Positions 43,332 to 52,921 are shown, counted from the first letter of the stretch. The stretch: DNA of 64,000 bases from Methylorubrum aminovorans (GCF_022179725.1 NZ_BPRC01000001.1:975569-1039568), one strand, 5' to 3'. Made by a program: numbers and translations. Notes: generated by a model not told the origin, from the letters alone.

Positions 43332-43658
43332 TCAGTCCGCATGCGCGGCCCCGTCAAGCGCCCTCCGCACCGCCGGATCGCGGCCGTATCGCTGCCGCAG
43401 CCGCGTCTCGTCCGCCTCGATGTCGTCGCAGCGCAGTCTCTTGACGGCGGCGGCGATCTGCCGACCGCGGGCCGCATCGTAGGCGTCCTCTCCGGACCAG
43501 TGGCTGCACTCCCTCCGCCGGTCCAGATAGGCCACGACGGCGGCGGGCAGGCTCTTCCGGGCCTCGGGCGAGATCGCCGGTTCGGCTCGCACCGAGGCTG
43601 GCAGGTTCGCGAGGGTCAGCCCAGCGAAGAGCACGGCGGCGGTCCACGATCGGGTCAT
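43332..43658 (-). CDS. Small exported protein
   Basis: The product has 108 residues. MTRSWTAAVLFAGLTLANLP forms a signal peptide, likely cleaved after VRA. The mature protein is charged and helical with two cysteines (ECSHW, RCDD). An ATG at 43670 is an alternative start. No family is recognised. Confidence 0.6.
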   Translation of the reverse strand: MTRSWTAAVLFAGLTLANLPASVRAEPAISPEARKSLPAAVVAYLDRRRECSHWSGEDAYDAARGRQIAAAVKRLRCDDIEADETRLRQRYGRDPAVRRALDGAAHAD

Positions 43659-43708
43659 CGTCCCATTCATCCAGCGAGGGTTGCGCCTCCGCTTAGCAGG
43701 GATTCGAC

Positions 43709-44458
43709 GTGAGATTCAGACGCGCCCAACCGCTCCCCGCCTGCATCGCTCGTGTCGCACTTCTCGTCGCTTCGTTCGCTGCGGCCCCGGCCGTCGCCGA
43801 GGGCTGGAACGCGGCGCGCTTCGATCCGCCCGTGAAGGTCGAGACGGCCACGGATGCGGAGGGCCGACAGATCACCTGTACCCGCTATCCCGATCTCGTC
43901 ATCCGCGAGAGCGACACCGACACCCCCGAGCCCGGGGATGCGGCGCTCATTCCGATCCGTGGCGGTCCGCCCGTGGACTGTCGCGCCGCCCCCGGCGTCA
44001 ACGCGCGCAGGCTGGAAACCGGCGCCCAGCGCTTCATCGGGCGGGCGGACGGGTTCCTCGTGTTCGAGGATGCGAGCACCAACGGCACGATGCCCTTCTC
44101 GGTGATCGATGCCGGGACCGGCCGCAGGCTGTTCACCGACACGACGACCTACGACGGCATCGACCGCTTCGCGGCCGAGGGTCCGACGCTGCGGCTCGGC
44201 TTCCGCCGCGGTGTGCAGGGCGCCTGCTCGATCCCGCAAGAGGGTGCGGCCTGCTGGGCGCGGATCGTGCGCGAGGAAAAGATCACGGCCCCCGTCGCGA
44301 CCCTGCCGGTGCCGGCCAAGGCCTGCGCCCAGGCCTACCGGGCCGGGAAGGCTCCCGAGGATACCCCGAGCATCGTCTCCTTCCCGGTGCGGCTCGTCTG
44401 GAGCGGCAGCCTCACCGTCGAGGCCGACGGTCCGGTGCGATGCCTGCCGACGCCGTGA
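43709..44458 (+). CDS. Exported protein of unknown function
   Basis: The product has 249 residues. A signal peptide (about 1-30, ending APAVA) precedes a beta-rich mature part with cysteines at ITCTR, VDCR, ACS and AAC, probably disulphide-linked in the periplasm. Start GTG. Unknown family; divergent to the exported protein at 43,332. Confidence 0.6.
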   Translation: MRFRRAQPLPACIARVALLVASFAAAPAVAEGWNAARFDPPVKVETATDAEGRQITCTRYPDLVIRESDTDTPEPGDAALIPIRGGPPVDCRAAPGVNARRLETGAQRFIGRADGFLVFEDASTNGTMPFSVIDAGTGRRLFTDTTTYDGIDRFAAEGPTLRLGFRRGVQGACSIPQEGAACWARIVREEKITAPVATLPVPAKACAQAYRAGKAPEDTPSIVSFPVRLVWSGSLTVEADGPVRCLPTP

Positions 44459-44522
44459 CGGCGCCCCCGCCCTTTACCCCCGTGCCCGCGATGCGGGCCG
44501 CCCATCGAGGAGAACCCGCCGC

Positions 44523-45023
44523 ATGATCTCACGCCGCAACGCTCTCGCCGCCGCCGCGACCCTGCTCTGCGCCTCCGCAGCCTGGGCCGAACCGACGATC
44601 GGGCTCGCCGAGCGCCGGGCCATCGCCGCCTATCGCGAGAGCCGCTACCCGGCGCAGGAAAAGGCGATCCAGGAGGCCGCCGGCTTTCCCGTGCCGGTCG
44701 AGGTGGCGTGGGACCAGATCACCCTGCCGGGCGACGCGAAATACTATTCGGACGAAGGCTATTTCGAGAAGACGATCTTCGAGCCGCTCGCCGCCGGTCT
44801 GAAGGAGGTCGGCAAGGACAAGATGGGCCGGGATGCGCTGCAGGCGAAGCTCAAATCGATCCGCATCCGCTTCGACGAGAAGACGGCGCCGGCCTCGAAT
44901 TACCCGAACGGTCTGAAGTTCGACGGCGGTGTCCTCGACGTGAATTGGCGGCCGTTCTCGAACGTCGCCGATTTCAAGGATCGGGTGGAGGCGGTGGTGA
45001 AGGTGCTTGAGAAGAACCTGTGA
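44523..45023 (+). CDS. Exported protein of unknown function
   Basis: The product has 166 residues. A signal peptide (ISRRNALAAAATLLCASAAW) is followed by a mature domain with YRESRYPAQEKAIQEAAG and YYSDEGYFEKTIFEPL. GAGGAG precedes the ATG. Perhaps a periplasmic binding or stress protein. The 170 bases to the next gene hold no supportable gene. Confidence 0.6.
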   Translation: MISRRNALAAAATLLCASAAWAEPTIGLAERRAIAAYRESRYPAQEKAIQEAAGFPVPVEVAWDQITLPGDAKYYSDEGYFEKTIFEPLAAGLKEVGKDKMGRDALQAKLKSIRIRFDEKTAPASNYPNGLKFDGGVLDVNWRPFSNVADFKDRVEAVVKVLEKNL

Positions 45024-45194
45024 CCCTGAAGGCCGGGGCTCTCGGGGCTCCGCGCCGCGGCGCCGTCTCCGGCCTGGCCGCGCTCGCCCTGTGCGGTGCG
45101 GCCAGGCCGGCCCGGCTCTCCGTTCGGGGGCCTACGGCCTGCGCGGCAACGCCGAGGCCACCTCGACCTGTCACCGCGTGAACTGAGGCCCGCC

Positions 45195-45848
45195 ATGGAC
45201 GACCGCCTGCGACAGCGCTTCGACGGACTCTGGGCTCGAACCACAGGAGCGGCCGGCGCGGAGGCGGCGTGGCGGGCGCTCGATGCCGGGTATGGCGAGG
45301 CTGCGCGCCACTATCACGGCTGGCGCCACATCGCCGACCTGCTTCAGGGGCACGACGCGGTGCGAGCCCTCCCGGACTTCGCCGAACTCGATCACGATGC
45401 CATCGACCTCGCGATCGTCTACCACGATGCGGTCTACGACACGGCCCGCGCCGACAACGAGGCGCGCAGCGCCGACCTGCTGCGCGCCCAGGCCGGGCCC
45501 CAAGCGGATTCGGATCCGATCCGGGCGGCGGAGGCGATGATCCGGGCCACCGCCGCGCACGGGCCGAGTGCCGATCCGGCGACGCGGCTGATGCTGGACC
45601 TCGATCTCGCGGTGCTGGGTGCCGCTCGCCCGGTCTACGAAGCCTATGCCGCGGCGATCCGATGCGAGTATGCCGCAGTTCCCGACGCGGCGTGGCGCAT
45701 CGGCCGGGCGGCCGTGCTCGACCGCTTTCTCGCCCGACCGCGCCTCTACCAGACCGACCCCTTCCGCGAACGCCTCGAGACGTCGGCCCGCGCCAACCTC
45801 GTCGCCGAGCTGCACGCGCTTCGCGCCGACCGGCCGTCGGTTGAATGA
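45195..45848 (+). CDS. HD-like predicted metal-dependent hydrolase
   Basis: The product has 217 helical residues. HYHGWRHI and AIVYHDAVYD match the motif of a family of HD-like proteins of unknown substrate. The His and Asp residues could bind a metal. I took the ATG at 45195 because the upstream open frame is unlike coding sequence. Confidence 0.72.
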   Translation: MDDRLRQRFDGLWARTTGAAGAEAAWRALDAGYGEAARHYHGWRHIADLLQGHDAVRALPDFAELDHDAIDLAIVYHDAVYDTARADNEARSADLLRAQAGPQADSDPIRAAEAMIRATAAHGPSADPATRLMLDLDLAVLGAARPVYEAYAAAIRCEYAAVPDAAWRIGRAAVLDRFLARPRLYQTDPFRERLETSARANLVAELHALRADRPSVE

Positions 45849-45915
45849 TGCCCGCTGAAGCGGTGGACGGCCGGGCGCCCGGCAGCCATCCCCGGCGGAA
45901 ACGACGCGAGAACCC

Positions 45916-47250
45916 ATGGACGCCCCACCGACTCCCACGCTGCACGCCCTTCGCCGCGGCGACCTCGCCGGGGCCAGGGTGCTGCGCTTTGCCGGAGACC
46001 TGAGCGAATTCCCGCCCGAGATCTTCGGCCTTGCCGAAACCCTGGAGGTGCTCGACCTCAGCGGCTGCGGCCTTACGCAACTCCCCGACGACATCGGCCG
46101 ACTCAAGCGGCTGCGCGTCCTGTTCGGCTCGGGCAACCGCTTCGAGCGGCTCCCGCCGGCCCTCGGGGATTGCCCGGCCCTGAGCCAGATCGGCTTTCGC
46201 GCCACCGGCTTGCGCGAAGTGCCGGCCGAGGCGCTGCCGCCGGCCCTGCGCTGGCTCACCTTGACCGACAACCGGATCGAGCACCTGCCCGACGCGATCG
46301 GCAAACGCCCGCACCTGCAGAAGCTGATGCTGGCGGGCAATCGCCTGCGGACCCTACCAGCCTCGCTCGGAGGCGCACCGAACCTCGAATTGCTGCGCCT
46401 CTCCGCCAATCGCTTCGAGGCCTTGCCCGCTTGGCTCACAGGCCTGCCGCGCCTCGCCTGGATCGCCTGGGCCGGCAATCCCCTCGATGGCGCGGCCACG
46501 CCGTCGCCTGTGCCGGGCGTACCGTGGGGCGCGCTCGATCTCGGCCCGTGCCTCGGCGAGGGCGCCTCGGGACGGATTCACCGGGCGTCGTGGCGGACCG
46601 CCGGCGGGGTGCAAGCCGTCGCGGTCAAGCTGTTCAAGGGCCGGATGACCAGCGACGGGCTGCCCGAGCGCGAGATGGAAGCCTGCCTCGCCGCCGGTCG
46701 CCACCCCCATCTCACCGGCGCCCTCGGCCGGATCGAGGGGCATCCGGACGGCGAGCAGGGTCTGCTGATGCCGCTGATCCCGGAGGGCTGGCGGGTTCTG
46801 GCCGGGCCTCCGAGCCTGGAGAGCTGCAGCCGCGACGTCTACGCCCCCGACCTCGCCCTGGCGCCGGCGACGGCCTTGCGGATCGCGGCCGGAATCGCCC
46901 GAGCCGCGGCCCATCTCCACGGCCGCTGCGTGCTGCACGGCGACCTCTACGCGCACAATACCCTCTGGGATGGGAGCGCGGGCGAGGCGGTGCTGAGCGA
47001 TTTCGGGGCCGCCTCCCGGCTGCCATGCGGCGAGGCCGGCATGCCCTGGCAGCGCGTCGAGATCCGTGCCTGGGGCCTCCTGTTCGGCGAGTTGCTCGAC
47101 CGCTGCGCGGAGGAACCTCGGGAGGCCACCGCGCTGCGGGCGCTGGAACGGGTCTGCTGCCAGGCTGACCCGCGGGCGCGGCCCGCGATGGCGGAGGTCG
47201 TGGAGACACTCTCCGCGCTTCTGTCGCCGGATCGTCACGCTGATGCGTGA
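45916..47250 (+). CDS. LRR-protein kinase fusion
   Basis: The product has 444 residues. Residues 20-195 form about eight leucine-rich repeats (LEVLDLSGCGLTQLPDDIG, LRWLTLTDNRIEHLPDAIG). A kinase-like domain follows: glycine loop GEGASGRIH, lysine in AVAVKLFKG, HGDLYAHN as catalytic loop and SDFGAAS as metal-binding segment. The catalytic loop lacks the usual Arg before Asp, so it may not be a classical active kinase. Role unknown. Confidence 0.85.
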   Translation: MDAPPTPTLHALRRGDLAGARVLRFAGDLSEFPPEIFGLAETLEVLDLSGCGLTQLPDDIGRLKRLRVLFGSGNRFERLPPALGDCPALSQIGFRATGLREVPAEALPPALRWLTLTDNRIEHLPDAIGKRPHLQKLMLAGNRLRTLPASLGGAPNLELLRLSANRFEALPAWLTGLPRLAWIAWAGNPLDGAATPSPVPGVPWGALDLGPCLGEGASGRIHRASWRTAGGVQAVAVKLFKGRMTSDGLPEREMEACLAAGRHPHLTGALGRIEGHPDGEQGLLMPLIPEGWRVLAGPPSLESCSRDVYAPDLALAPATALRIAAGIARAAAHLHGRCVLHGDLYAHNTLWDGSAGEAVLSDFGAASRLPCGEAGMPWQRVEIRAWGLLFGELLDRCAEEPREATALRALERVCCQADPRARPAMAEVVETLSALLSPDRHADA

Positions 47251-47349
47251 TCCATGACGCGCTCAGACGCGTTGTGTCTGTCCCGGACGATGCGGCAGGA
47301 TGCACGCTCACCGCCGCCACAACCTTCACGAGGAGCAGGACGAAACCGC

Positions 47350-48888
47350 ATGAGCGACCCGCGCGAGATCGAGTTGAAGCTGGAATGCGAGCCTTCCGAC
47401 CTCGCCACCCTGCAGGATCATCCGCTCCTGCGGGATGCGGCGGTGCAGGGGGAAGCGCAACTCGCCTCGGTCTACTTCGACACGTCCGATCGGCTTTTGC
47501 TCGCGGCCAAGCTCGGCCTGCGGGTGCGCGAGAGCGGTGGCCGCTTCGTCCAGACCCTGAAGGCCGAGGGTGACGGGCTGTTCGACCGGCCGGAATGGGA
47601 GCATCCGGTGGAGCGCTCCGAACCCGACCGGGCGGCGCTGGCCGACACCCCGTTCGCGCGCCACGTCGAGGCCGACGCGGCGCTGGAGCCGCTCTTCATC
47701 ACGCGCGTGACCCGGCGGACCTATCTCGTCGAGCAGGGCGGGTCGCGCATCGAGGTCGCCCTCGACACCGGCCGGATCGAGGCACCCGCTGCGGGCGACC
47801 GCATCGTGCCAATCTGCGAAGTCGAACTCGAATTAAAGGACGGGACGGCGAGCGATCTGTTCGCCCTCGCCCAGGCCATCGCCAATCTCGTGCCGGTCCG
47901 CATCGGCGTGCGCAGCAAGGCCGAGCGCGGCTACGCCCTGGCCATGGGCAAGCTCGACAAGGTGCGCAAGGCCGAGCCCGTGCCGCTGCGCGAGGACATG
48001 AGCGCGGCCGACGCCTTCCGCTCCGTGGCGCATGCCTGCCTGCGCCAGATGCGCATCAACGAGGACATTCTGCTCAGGGGCCGCGACGCCGATGCCCTGC
48101 ACCAGATGCGCGTCGCGATCCGCCGCCTACGCTCCGCCTTCTCCCTGTTCGGCGACCTCGTGGACGATCCCCTCGGCGTGCGCATCCGGACCGAACTGAA
48201 GGAGGTCACCGAGCCGCTCGGCCGGGCGCGCAACCTCGACGTCTTCCTCGCCACGATCCTCCCGGCGGAGCGCGAGCGGCACCCCGACGAGACCGGCCTG
48301 CTCGGCCTGGAGCGGCAGCTCGAGGAGGAGCGCGCCAAGGCCTATCGCGACATCGCCGCCTTGCTCGAATCGGATGCGTGGCGGATGCTGCTGCTGGACC
48401 TCGTCGGCTGGATCAATGCCGGGCCCTGGCTGCGGGAGAAGAGCCCCGGCCGCACCGCCCTGCGCGAAGAGCCGGCCCGCGTCTTCGCCGCCCGCGAACT
48501 CGACCGGCGGCGGCGTCAGGTGAAGCGGCGCGGGCGCCATCTCGACGACCTTGAGCCCGAGGAGCGCCACCGGGTGCGCATCGCCGCCAAGAAGCTGCGC
48601 TACGGGGCCGAGTTCTTCGCCGCGCTCTTCCCCGGCAAGAAGGCCGGCAAGCGCCACTCCGCCTTCGGCAAGGCGCTCTCGGACCTGCAGGATCATCTCG
48701 GCGCGCTCAACGACATCGCCACCGGCCACGAGTTGATGCGCGATCTCACCGACGTGCCCGCCGGCGCCTCGACCCTGTTCGCCGCCGGGATGACCGCGGC
48801 CGATATCGAGGCACGCACCCGTACGCTCTTGGAGGCGGCGGCCGAGGCGCACGAAGAGCTCGTCGACACCAAACCGTTCTGGCGCTGA
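47350..48888 (+). CDS. CYTH-CHAD domain protein
   Basis: The product has 512 residues. The CYTH domain (residues 5-200) begins EIELKLE, the triphosphate-tunnel signature, with matching beta strands and charged residues; CHAD (about 215-505) is helical and rich in His, Arg and Lys (HQMRVAIRRLRSAFSLF, RHLDDLEPEERHRVRIAAKK). CHAD binds polyphosphate and CYTH hydrolyses triphosphates, so a role in polyphosphate handling is likely. The ATG at 47350 starts the EIELKLE region. Confidence 0.9.
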   Translation: MSDPREIELKLECEPSDLATLQDHPLLRDAAVQGEAQLASVYFDTSDRLLLAAKLGLRVRESGGRFVQTLKAEGDGLFDRPEWEHPVERSEPDRAALADTPFARHVEADAALEPLFITRVTRRTYLVEQGGSRIEVALDTGRIEAPAAGDRIVPICEVELELKDGTASDLFALAQAIANLVPVRIGVRSKAERGYALAMGKLDKVRKAEPVPLREDMSAADAFRSVAHACLRQMRINEDILLRGRDADALHQMRVAIRRLRSAFSLFGDLVDDPLGVRIRTELKEVTEPLGRARNLDVFLATILPAERERHPDETGLLGLERQLEEERAKAYRDIAALLESDAWRMLLLDLVGWINAGPWLREKSPGRTALREEPARVFAARELDRRRRQVKRRGRHLDDLEPEERHRVRIAAKKLRYGAEFFAALFPGKKAGKRHSAFGKALSDLQDHLGALNDIATGHELMRDLTDVPAGASTLFAAGMTAADIEARTRTLLEAAAEAHEELVDTKPFWR

Positions 48889-48907
48889 GGCGAAGCCGGC
48901 CACCAAC

Positions 48908-48936
48908 GGAGCCGGGCGCGACGCGAACCCGGCTCC
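48908..48936 (+). terminator. Hairpin after the CYTH-CHAD gene
   Basis: GGAGCCGGG pairs with CCCGGCTCC over an 11-base loop, 19 bases after the stop. There is hardly any T-tract, so termination is plausible but not certain. Confidence 0.45.
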
Positions 48937-49082
48937 TCTGTCAATGGAGCGAACCGGGTTCTCACTCGGCTCAGGTTGCAGCCTTGACCTGCGCGAAACC
49001 TGATTGTCCGCAATCAAGCTCTGCCGTAACGGAGTTTGGCCCAAGGGGCGGAACGTTTCCGCTGCCAAAGTTTTTCGCGGTA

Positions 49083-49592
49083 ATGCGTTTTGAGGTCGAG
49101 CGTAAATTCCTTGTCGCCGACGATGGTTGGCAGGCGGGCGTCACCACGCGCCGTCGCCTCACGGATGGTCTGATCGGACAGTTCGCGACAGGGAACAAGG
49201 TGCGGGTTCGGCTCGATGAGGGCCGCGCGTGGCTGACGGTCAAGGGCGAGCGCGTCGGCCTCGGGCGACCCGAATTCGAGTACGAGATCCCGCGCGCCGA
49301 CGCGGAATCGATGATGAGCCTCGTCTGCGAGACCTGCTTCATCGAGAAGACACGCCATTGCGTGCCCTATGCCGGCTTGGTCTGGGAAGTCGATGTCTAC
49401 GGTGGGACCCTGACCGGGTTGATCCTGGCTGAGGTGGAGCTTGGTCACGAGGGGCAGGCCTTCGATCGCCCGCCATGGCTCGGAACGGAGGTGACGGGGG
49501 ATCCACGCTTCCGCCAATCGGCCCTGCTGCGCCGCTTCGGTGACGAGGGGCGCCGCGTCACCCCGGAAGAGGTGCTCGCCCTGCCGCTGTGA
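49083..49592 (+). CDS. CYTH-domain inorganic triphosphatase-like protein
   Basis: The product has 169 residues. FEVERKFLV is the CYTH start signature; VRVRLDEGRAWLTVKG, FEYEIP and VWEVDVY follow in the family order with the basic and acidic residues lining the tunnel. Similar standalone proteins hydrolyse inorganic triphosphate. It is the second CYTH gene in two kilobases. Confidence 0.85.
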   Translation: MRFEVERKFLVADDGWQAGVTTRRRLTDGLIGQFATGNKVRVRLDEGRAWLTVKGERVGLGRPEFEYEIPRADAESMMSLVCETCFIEKTRHCVPYAGLVWEVDVYGGTLTGLILAEVELGHEGQAFDRPPWLGTEVTGDPRFRQSALLRRFGDEGRRVTPEEVLALPL

Positions 49593-49655
49593 GAAGCCGA
49601 CTCAGCTCGCGCCCGGCCCCGCGACCGCCTCGGTGTCGTGGGGCGGCGGCTCAGC

Positions 49656-50771
49656 TCACACAATCAATGCCGCGCTCTGCTGATCGATGAGATCGACGCC
49701 CTGGAGAACGACGAGCGTCTGGAAGTTGTCCGCGCCGCCATCGCTGTCGAAACGGATTTCCGTCGATCCATCGACAAGGGCGAGCGACAGCCATCCGTCG
49801 CCGAAGGGATCGGCCGATGCGCCGACTTTGGCAAGCAAGCCCGACAAGTCCAGCTTGTCCTTCGATGCGACCGAGAAGTCGGTGATGGTGTCGGCGCTCA
49901 TCATGTCCCGTTGCACGAGATCGCCGTAGACGAAGCGATCTGCGCCCGCGCCGCCGGTCATCACGTTCTGATAGGCCCCGCTCTCCAGCGTGTCGCGTCC
50001 CTCGCCGCCATCGAGAATGTTGTGCCCGCGGCTGGTGAGGATGTCGTTGCCGGCCCCTCCGTAGAACTGGCTCGACACGTAGCGATCGTAGCCGCCGGTG
50101 AGGTGATCGTTGCCCTCGCCGCCCTCGACCACCGCGCGCCCGACATTGACCGAAATGGTGTCGTTGCCGGCGTCGCCATAGACGTAGGCGGTGGATTTGG
50201 CGGAGCCGATCGCGATCGTATCGTTGCCGTTGCCGCCGTGGATCGTGCCCAGCGCACTGCCGATCCGGATGCTGTCGTTGCCGTCGTCGCCCGACAGCGT
50301 GCCGCTCGACATCGTGTTGATGTCGAACGTGTCGCGTCCGTCTCCCCCCTCCAGACGGCTCGCCTGAAGGAAGTCGAAGGTGAAGCTGTCGCGACCGGCA
50401 TCGCCGTGCAGGGTCAGGCGGAAGTTGTAGGACCCCGAACCCGTGAAGCTGTCATCGCCGGATCCGCCGAACGCTTCGGTCCTGTCCAAGGGAATACCCG
50501 GCTGAGGCGGCAGCAGGACGAAATCGTCGTCGCCGCTCTCCCCGTAGAGGAGGTCGCCGCTGCCGCCGATCAGCGTATCCCGGCCACTGCCGCCCCACAG
50601 GACATCGGTGCCGTCGCCGCCGTCGAGACGATCGTCGCCGGATCCTCCGTACAGGGTGTCGCTCCCAGCCCCACCGATCAGACTGTCGTTGCCTCCGCGC
50701 CCGTCGATGACGTCGTCATCGTCCGTGCCCAGCAAGGTATCGGCCTGCTTCGTTCCGTTGATCGTCGGCAT
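49656..50771 (-). CDS. RTX calcium-binding repeat protein, probably type I secreted
   Basis: The product has 371 residues. Nonapeptide repeats GGxGxDxLx run from about 8 to 80 and again from 125 to 275 (GGAGSDTLYGGSGDDRLDGG), binding calcium once outside the cell. The C-terminus (about 290-371, DTITDFSVASKDKLDLSGL) is the typical uncleaved secretion signal. No catalytic domain and no transporter gene are seen nearby. Confidence 0.88.
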   Translation of the reverse strand: MPTINGTKQADTLLGTDDDDVIDGRGGNDSLIGGAGSDTLYGGSGDDRLDGGDGTDVLWGGSGRDTLIGGSGDLLYGESGDDDFVLLPPQPGIPLDRTEAFGGSGDDSFTGSGSYNFRLTLHGDAGRDSFTFDFLQASRLEGGDGRDTFDINTMSSGTLSGDDGNDSIRIGSALGTIHGGNGNDTIAIGSAKSTAYVYGDAGNDTISVNVGRAVVEGGEGNDHLTGGYDRYVSSQFYGGAGNDILTSRGHNILDGGEGRDTLESGAYQNVMTGGAGADRFVYGDLVQRDMMSADTITDFSVASKDKLDLSGLLAKVGASADPFGDGWLSLALVDGSTEIRFDSDGGADNFQTLVVLQGVDLIDQQSAALIV

Positions 50772-51193
50772 GGCTTGCGCTTTCGGTCCAGAGCTCTAAT
50801 TCGAGGATTCTACCGCTCAGCCCGAGGCCTCGCAGGCACGCTTCGGAGTTAAACTAATATTAAATCAAGAACTTAGATATCGCCGATTCGCCAGAACTCA
50901 GTCGGGCGCAGGTCAAAATAAATCGAAGAAACGAAATCGAATCGCCATTGCATTGATTGAAGACCTGAAGCCAGCGCGGGTTCAGAGAAACCTCCGATAG
51001 GCTCGCCGGCCCCCCTGCCGTGGTTCACGCAGATCCTCGATCTCGCCCGGACGCCACCGCAACGCAGCGACGCACAATGCCGACCATGAAACGAAGCCCC
51101 ACGCTCGTGTTTTGACGCCGATGACTTCGTCGTTGCCTCGCACCGCGCTATGAGGGTCATTGGAGACGTCGTTCAAACCAGGGAGCGAGGGCA
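50772..51193. other. Intergenic region, AT-richer in its middle
   Basis: I see no supportable gene. The part at about 50,840-50,950 is AT-rich compared with both sides and may hold the RTX promoter. Open frames here are short or unlike protein. Confidence 0.45.
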
Positions 51194-52921
51194 GTGGGGC
51201 AGGCGGCGCGTCCGGGTTTTGGCCGCCGCTTCGGTCTGCCCTGGCCCGCCCGTCCGACCCTACGGCAGCTTCGTCTCGGCAGCGGCCTCGTGCTGTTCGC
51301 CTACGTGCTCACGCATTTGCTCGTCCACGCCCTGGGCAACGTCTCCCTCGGCGCATTAGAGATCGGGCTCACGGTGAAGGCCGCGCTCTGGCGCACGCCA
51401 CCCGCCCTCGTGCTCCTCTATGGCGCTCTTCTCACGCATCTCGCTCTGGGGCTCTACGCCTTCTACGAGCGGCGCTTCTACCGGGTACAGCCGGCCGAGA
51501 CCGCGCAGCTCCTGCTCGGCCTCGCCGTGCCGATGCTGCTTCTCAGCCACGTCGTCGGCACCCGTCTCGCTTGGAGCCTGGAGGAGCTCGACAGAGGTTA
51601 TCCCCAGGTTCTCTACGCCACCTGGGTCGCCGCGCCGAGCCAAGGCATGATGCAGGCGACCGGCCTCGTCGTGGCGTGGCTGCACGGCTGCTTCGGCCTC
51701 TATTTCTGGCTCCGACTCAAACGCGGCTTTTCCCGTGCGGCGCCCTGGCTGCTCGCGGGCGCGGTGCTGGTACCGACCCTGGCGCTCCTCGGTGTGGTCC
51801 AGGGCGGACGCAGCGTGGCGTTGCTCGCCGCCGATCCCGCTTGGCGGGCCCAGGAACTCGGGGCGAACCATTTCGGCTCAAAGGCGCAGAGCGAGCGGCT
51901 GGGCGCGGTTCGCCGCGGCCTCTTCTCGGCCTACCTCGCGGCACTCGGGCTCGTCGTGCTGGCGCGCGGCGCCCGCACCTTCGTCGAGACGCGCGGCGGC
52001 TTCGTGCGCATCGGCTATCCCGACGGGCGCACCATCCGGGTACCGCGGGGCAGCAGCGTTCTCGAAGCGAGCCGGCGCGGCCGCATCCCGCATGCGAGCG
52101 TGTGCGGCGGGCGGGGCCGCTGTTCGACCTGCCGCATCCGGGTGGTCGATCCGGAGCGCCACCGCCACCTGCCGGAGCCGGAACGGACGGAGCGCCTCGT
52201 CCTGGAACGCATCGGCGCCAGCCCCGGCATCCGGCTCGCCTGCCAGCTTCGGCCGACGGCCGACTTGATCGTCGCGCCGCTGTTCACGCCGCAGGCCCGC
52301 GTGACCGCCGTGCCGGATGCGGAGCGGGCTGCGACCGGCGAGGAGCGCTTCGTCGTCGTGCTGTTCGCCGATCTGCGCGGCTCGACCCGATTCGCCGAGG
52401 AGCACCTGCCCTACGACACCGTCTTCGTCATCGGGCGCTTCCTCGGCGCGGTCGGCCGGGCGGTGCGCGAGGCAGGCGGATCGGTCAACCAGCATCTCGG
52501 CGACGGGCTGATGGCGATCTTCGGCCTCGATCGCGACCCGAAGCGCGCCGCCCGCGACGCCCTGCGGGCCGTCGATGGCATTGCAGCGCATGTGGAACAG
52601 CTCAACCGCATGCTCGCCGCCGATCTCGGCGAGCGCCTGCGCTACGGCGTCGGCCTGCACGCCGGCATGGCCATCGTCGGCGAACTCGGGGACGAGACCG
52701 AGTCCCGCTTCACGGTGCTCGGTGACACGGTCAATGTCGCCGCCCGTCTGGAAGGTCTGACCGGGCCGATGCGGCAGATCGCAATCGTCTCCGAGGCCGT
52801 CTACGAGGCCGCCGGGCTGCCCGCCGGGCCGCTTCAGGAACTGACGCTGACGGGGCGGGCTCAGCCGCTACGGGCGCGCTTGATCGGAGCCGACGCTCCG
52901 ACGGCGCTTCAGGACGGTTGA
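51194..52921 (+). CDS. Membrane/[2Fe-2S]/class III nucleotide cyclase fusion
   Basis: The product has 575 residues. Residues 27-260 hold about six membrane helices with histidines at positions 41, 45, 82, 119 and 164, resembling cytochrome b-type anchors of succinate dehydrogenase. A 2Fe-2S ferredoxin domain follows, with VCGGRGRCSTC (Cys304, 310, 313) and Cys350. A class III cyclase domain (385-560) shows FADLRGST (Asp393), HLGDGLMAIF (Asp437) and VLGDTVNVAARLE. So a redox or electron input may set the production of cyclic nucleotide, probably cAMP. Start GTG. Confidence 0.9.
   Translation: MGQAARPGFGRRFGLPWPARPTLRQLRLGSGLVLFAYVLTHLLVHALGNVSLGALEIGLTVKAALWRTPPALVLLYGALLTHLALGLYAFYERRFYRVQPAETAQLLLGLAVPMLLLSHVVGTRLAWSLEELDRGYPQVLYATWVAAPSQGMMQATGLVVAWLHGCFGLYFWLRLKRGFSRAAPWLLAGAVLVPTLALLGVVQGGRSVALLAADPAWRAQELGANHFGSKAQSERLGAVRRGLFSAYLAALGLVVLARGARTFVETRGGFVRIGYPDGRTIRVPRGSSVLEASRRGRIPHASVCGGRGRCSTCRIRVVDPERHRHLPEPERTERLVLERIGASPGIRLACQLRPTADLIVAPLFTPQARVTAVPDAERAATGEERFVVVLFADLRGSTRFAEEHLPYDTVFVIGRFLGAVGRAVREAGGSVNQHLGDGLMAIFGLDRDPKRAARDALRAVDGIAAHVEQLNRMLAADLGERLRYGVGLHAGMAIVGELGDETESRFTVLGDTVNVAARLEGLTGPMRQIAIVSEAVYEAAGLPAGPLQELTLTGRAQPLRARLIGADAPTALQDG

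Noticed and set aside
45020..45181. Small ORF in the gap before the HD-like gene, starting GTG in the preceding stop
   Set aside because: The arginine/proline-rich end and lack of a ribosome-binding site make it unconvincing despite the overlap.
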